Origin: Pachypanchax playfairii | Lineage: Eukaryota; Chordata; Actinopteri; Cyprinodontiformes; Aplocheilidae | Assembly (NCBI GenBank): GCA_006937955.1 | Contig: SSNP01000389.1 | Coordinates: 43,117 to 107,116, forward strand | Length of the DNA stretch: 64,000 bases | Direction of reading: 5' to 3' | Shown here: positions 63,301-64,000 of the stretch, in pieces | Numbering within the stretch: position 1 is the first letter of the stretch | Layout: each line of letters begins with the position of its first letter | Program-made: the position numbers and the translations under genes | Notes under the pieces: generated by a model | Told to the model about the DNA's origin: nothing | What the model saw: only the letters and a program-made list of their open reading frames with translations | Databases searched by the model: none

Positions 63301-63318
63301 TCTGAGGTTCTGCAGGTC
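36290..63318 (-). CDS. adhfe1: ADHFE1, hydroxyacid-oxoacid transhydrogenase (iron alcohol dehydrogenase family), 5' partial
   Basis: Mitochondrial enzyme that oxidises 4-hydroxybutyrate to succinic semialdehyde while reducing 2-oxoglutarate to 2-hydroxyglutarate. Exons in coding order: 63318-63164, 60623-60427, 60360-60283, 59374-59269, 59082-58930, 58433-58335, 57785-57707, 51244-51148, 36605-36448, 36373-36290 (TGA). All phases agree; about 400 residues. Visible motifs: VAVGGGSVIDTCKAANLY (cofactor-binding glycine loop), TTAGTGSETTGVAIF, and the iron site: D and H in FDVLCHALES, H in HLCHGMSY, H in HPLVPHGLS. Ends FEASMKLY as in vertebrates. The N-terminal targeting region and first exons lie beyond base 64000. 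Three introns hold large tandem arrays, and one contains a Tc1 transposon. Confidence 0.97.
36448..36605 (-). CDS. adhfe1: adhfe1 penultimate exon, at the edge of the 13-kb array
   Basis: ADVRSIKQQDAGPVLADTLR, VEDGLSAVGYSTDDIPALVK, GTLPQ; donor CAG|GTGAGA. The acceptor, GGTGCATTTAG|GTGCAGA, is itself the last degenerate unit of the tandem array that begins at 36606. Long open frames reading through this exon into the array are artefacts. Confidence 0.96.
36606..50010. repeat. 13.4-kb satellite of 30/28/15-bp units in an adhfe1 intron
   Basis: Base unit TGCACCTGAACGCACCGCAG plus AGACGCACAC (30 bp), mixed with 28-bp units lacking one AC and 15-bp half units; roughly 460 units in all. The hexamer after TG varies as CACCTG, CACGTG, CACATG. 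Recognisable longer blocks recur; for example a 193-bp block is found at 39825, 48901 and 49682. No unit contains a stop in any minus-strand frame, producing open frames of up to 4531 codons that overlap one another in all three frames. On the minus strand each unit reads CTGCGGTGCGTTCAGGTGCA, close to the real splice acceptor at 36606. Confidence 0.98.
50140..50440 (+). mobile_element. Possible Gypsy-type LTR fragment
   Basis: Compact GC-richer block with TGAAAATAAAATCAG (a poly(A) signal) followed by a TGAGTCC...CTGCATGTGAGTC end typical of fish Gypsy LTRs. No partner LTR or internal region seen, so it would be a solo or decayed LTR. Confidence 0.4.
50575..50850 (+). mobile_element. LINE 3' end (L2 type)
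   Basis: RYGFSFMPAAIKLLNE from the end of the reverse-transcriptase protein, then a tail ending TTGCCCCTCGGGGATAAATA and a TGATT-type terminal repeat. Confidence 0.8.
51148..51244 (-). CDS. adhfe1: adhfe1 exon (PHGLSVVLTSP)
   Basis: PHGLSVVLTSPAVFTFTAPM, CPERHLEAAEIL. An island exon: 6.5 kb from the exon upstream and 14.5 kb from the one downstream, both distances mostly repeats. Acceptor TTCCTGCAG, donor CTTG|GTACCT. Confidence 0.95.
51245..52066. other. adhfe1 intron, nothing recognised
   Basis: No supported gene or RNA. Short ATT-rich and CAT-rich simple stretches around 51730-51790. Confidence 0.5.
52580..52909. repeat. 20-bp minisatellite, left part
   Basis: Units of GTTCATACATGTCTGTGTGC, fairly homogeneous, interrupted by the Tc1 element at a TA dinucleotide. 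Confidence 0.96.
52910..53109. repeat. Tc1 terminal inverted repeat, left
   Basis: Matches the reverse complement of 54312-54511; I saw one difference, in the outermost ten bases. Confidence 0.95.
53126..54148 (-). CDS. Tc1-family transposase, DD34E, intact
   Basis: 340 residues, the usual length for vertebrate Tc1 transposases such as Sleeping Beauty. Cut-and-paste enzyme that binds the terminal repeats and inserts at TA. Residues 1-115 hold two helix-turn-helix regions (KTESAIGKQLGVKKSTVGAI; KVTKATISNTLRRQGLKS), with a basic PRSGAPRKIS linker at 56-65. The catalytic triad is D153 (WSDETKIELFG), D244 (FQHDNDPKHTA) and E279 (SPDLNPIENLW), with the expected 34-residue spacing, and a glycine-rich KHGGGNIMLWGCFSA segment. 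No stop or frameshift seen. Whether it is active cannot be told from sequence. The plus-strand open frames here are shadows. Confidence 0.97.
   Translation of the reverse strand: MAKTKELSKDTRNKIVDLHQAGKTESAIGKQLGVKKSTVGAIIRKWKTYKTTDNLPRSGAPRKISPRGVKMITRTVSKNPRTTRRDLVNDLQRAGTKVTKATISNTLRRQGLKSCSARRVPLLKPGHVQARLRFAREHLDDPEEDWENIIWSDETKIELFGRNSTCRVWRGKNAELDPKNTIPTVKHGGGNIMLWGCFSARGPGRLIRVKERMNGAMYRKILSENLLPSARALKMRRGWVFQHDNDPKHTARATKEWLRKKHFKVLEWPSQSPDLNPIENLWRELKVRVTQRQPQNITALEEICMEEWAKIPATVCENLVKTYRKRLTSVIANKGYITKY
54312..54511. repeat. Tc1 terminal inverted repeat, right
   Basis: Reverse-complement partner of 52910-53109. Confidence 0.95.
54514..57351. repeat. 20-bp minisatellite, right part
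   Basis: Units of TGCGTTCATACATGT plus a variable end (GTG, ATGTG, CCGTGTG, CCTTGTGCG, CCATGTG), 16-22 bp long. More varied than the left part. Several open frames near 955 codons span it in all three plus frames, which shows they are not coding. Confidence 0.97.
57707..57785 (-). CDS. adhfe1: adhfe1 exon (HGMSYPIAG)
   Basis: HGMSYPIAGNVKTHTAWGYS then VEHPLV; donor GTG|GTAAGT. Contains an iron-ligand histidine. Confidence 0.95.
57786..58334. other. adhfe1 intron
   Basis: No feature recognised. Confidence 0.6.
58335..58433 (-). CDS. adhfe1: adhfe1 exon (FAGIGFGNAGVHL)
   Basis: AVQNPEDLEARSSMHLASVF, AGIGFGNAGVHL, donor TGTG|GTGAGA. Confidence 0.96.
58434..58929. other. adhfe1 intron
   Basis: No feature recognised; short open frames on both strands have no recognisable product. 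Confidence 0.6.
58930..59082 (-). CDS. adhfe1: adhfe1 exon (HALESYT)
   Basis: HALESYTALPYHQRTPCPTN, RPAYQGSNPISDVW, HALHIVAKYMKR. Begins with the second iron ligand, histidine. Confidence 0.96.
59269..59374 (-). CDS. adhfe1: adhfe1 exon (first iron ligands)
   Basis: GIASRSIKPTLGIVDPAHTL, SMPERVAANSGFDVL. The aspartate of FDVLCH is an iron ligand. The donor CTG|GTCCGT is not a strong consensus. Confidence 0.95.
59562..60213 (-). repeat. Interspersed repeat, copy B (inverted partner of 18205-18870)
   Basis: Occupies most of an adhfe1 intron. Reverse complement of copy A at roughly nine bases in ten. Overlapping open frames (59670-59921 and the tail of a long minus-strand frame) are chance products. 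Confidence 0.85.
60283..60360 (-). CDS. adhfe1: adhfe1 exon (TAGTGSE)
   Basis: VPTTAGTGSETTGVAIFDYE then PLKTKT; donor ACAG|GTGACA. Confidence 0.96.
60427..60623 (-). CDS. adhfe1: adhfe1 exon (GGGSVID)
   Basis: Serine codon split across the junction, then FKDAISFAKSNTFDAF, VAVGGGSVIDTCKAANLY, and PIGKGKPVTKSLKPLIA. Acceptor TTTGTTACAG lies just before the 10-bp array begins upstream. Confidence 0.97.
60648..62968. repeat. 10-bp minisatellite, about 231 units, in an adhfe1 intron
   Basis: Unit GTAAACACNN in which only the last two bases vary (CT, TT, AT, CC). Almost no indels over 2.3 kb. A 180-bp (18-unit) higher-order repeat is present at 61381, 61921, 62101 and 62281, and 61381-61858 recurs 900 bases later. 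On the minus strand the unit reads GTGTTTACAG, like the acceptor of the exon at 63318. Minus-strand frames stay open for 770-985 codons because the unit has no stop there. Confidence 0.98.
63164..63318 (-). CDS. adhfe1: adhfe1 exon (VCLMTD)
   Basis: DLQNLRVQNVCLMTDRNLSR to RVEPTDS; acceptor TTGTTTACAG, donor CCAG|GTGAGA. First part of the nucleotide-binding domain present in the window. Confidence 0.96.
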
Positions 63319-63409
63319 CTGTAAACAAATCACATGTCCACAAAACAGAACTAGGATCAAGAACTGAACCCTGGTGTTTCATATTTAATTAATTCTACAA
63401 CAATCCATT

Positions 63410-64000
63410 TGTCCAAAGAGAGACAGAGAGACAGAGCAGAAAGATGGAGAGACAGAGAGATGGAGAGACAGAGAAATGGAGAGACGGAGACATGGAGAGA
63501 CAGAGAGATGGAGAGACAGAGACATGGAGAGACAGAGACATGGAGAGACAGAGAGATGGAGAGACAGACAGAAGGAGAGACAGAGAGATGGAGAGACGGA
63601 GACATGGAGAGACAGAGAGATGGAGAAACAGAGAGATGGAGAGACAGAGAGATGGAGAGACGGAGACATGGAGAGACAGAGACATGGAGAGACAGAGAGA
63701 TGGAGAGACAGAGAGAAGGAGAAACAGAGAGATGGAGAGACAGAGACATGGAGAGACAGAGAGATGGAGAGACAGAGACATGGAGAGACAGAGAGATGGA
63801 GAGACAGAGACATGGAGACAGAGACAGAGAGAAGGAGAGACAGAGACAGAGAGATGGAGAGACAGAGACAGAGAGACAGAGAGAGGAGAGACAGAGAGAC
63901 GGAGACATGGAGAGACAGAGAGACGGAGAGACAGAGAGACGGAGAGATGGAGAGACAGAGACAGAGAGACGGAGAGACAGAGACAGAGAGACGGAGCGAC
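63410..64000. repeat. GAGACAGAGA-rich low-complexity array
   Basis: Purine-rich repeats of GGAGAGACAGAGAGATGGAG type with irregular spacing, running off the window end, inside an adhfe1 intron. Serine/leucine-rich frames on the minus strand (SLSLHLSVSP) are by-products. Confidence 0.95.

Noticed and set aside
63357..63908. Minus-strand serine/leucine-rich frames of 128-183 codons
   Set aside because: By-products of GAGACAGAGA repeats, in three frames.

Overview
The window looks like teleost fish genomic DNA. It has small phase-consistent exons in long introns, an intact Tc1-family transposon, remnants of L2/Rex-type LINEs and a tRNA-headed SINE, and many large minisatellite arrays. Three vertebrate genes can be read by joining exons: wdr33 on the minus strand (first four coding exons; the rest lies before base 1), a Myb-family gene on the plus strand (14 coding exons, 578 codons, complete), and adhfe1 on the minus strand (last ten coding exons including the stop; the 5' end lies beyond base 64000). 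In human, ADHFE1 and MYBL1 are close neighbours on 8q13, which together with the C-terminal motif supports calling the Myb gene mybl1.

Layout. 1-7216: 23-bp minisatellite in a wdr33 intron, broken by a 46-base gap and probably duplicated by the assembly. 7861-15100: wdr33 exons with SINE, LINE and foldback DNA-element remnants in the introns. 15100-16900: head-to-head promoter interval of wdr33 and mybl1, holding a degenerate 21-bp minisatellite. 16926-23349: mybl1. 23690-24665: dead Tc1-like element. 25240-32388: 40-bp satellite between the tail-to-tail genes mybl1 and adhfe1. 33084-33434 and 35178-36042: 14-bp and 36-bp minisatellites. 36290-63318: adhfe1, whose introns hold a 13.4-kb array of about 30-bp units (36606-50010), a 20-bp array split by a 1602-bp Tc1 transposon (52580-57351), and a 10-bp array (60648-62968). 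63410-64000: GAGACAGA-type low-complexity DNA.

The three genes have no known shared pathway: pre-mRNA 3'-end processing (wdr33), germ-line/proliferation transcription control (mybl1) and mitochondrial 4-hydroxybutyrate metabolism (adhfe1). The most unusual feature is the relation between arrays and splicing. The 13.4-kb array abuts an adhfe1 3' splice site, and its unit looks like a copy of that splice site, giving hundreds of acceptor-like decoys. The very long open frames over the arrays (up to 4531 codons) arise because the units contain no stop codons, and I do not regard them as genes.
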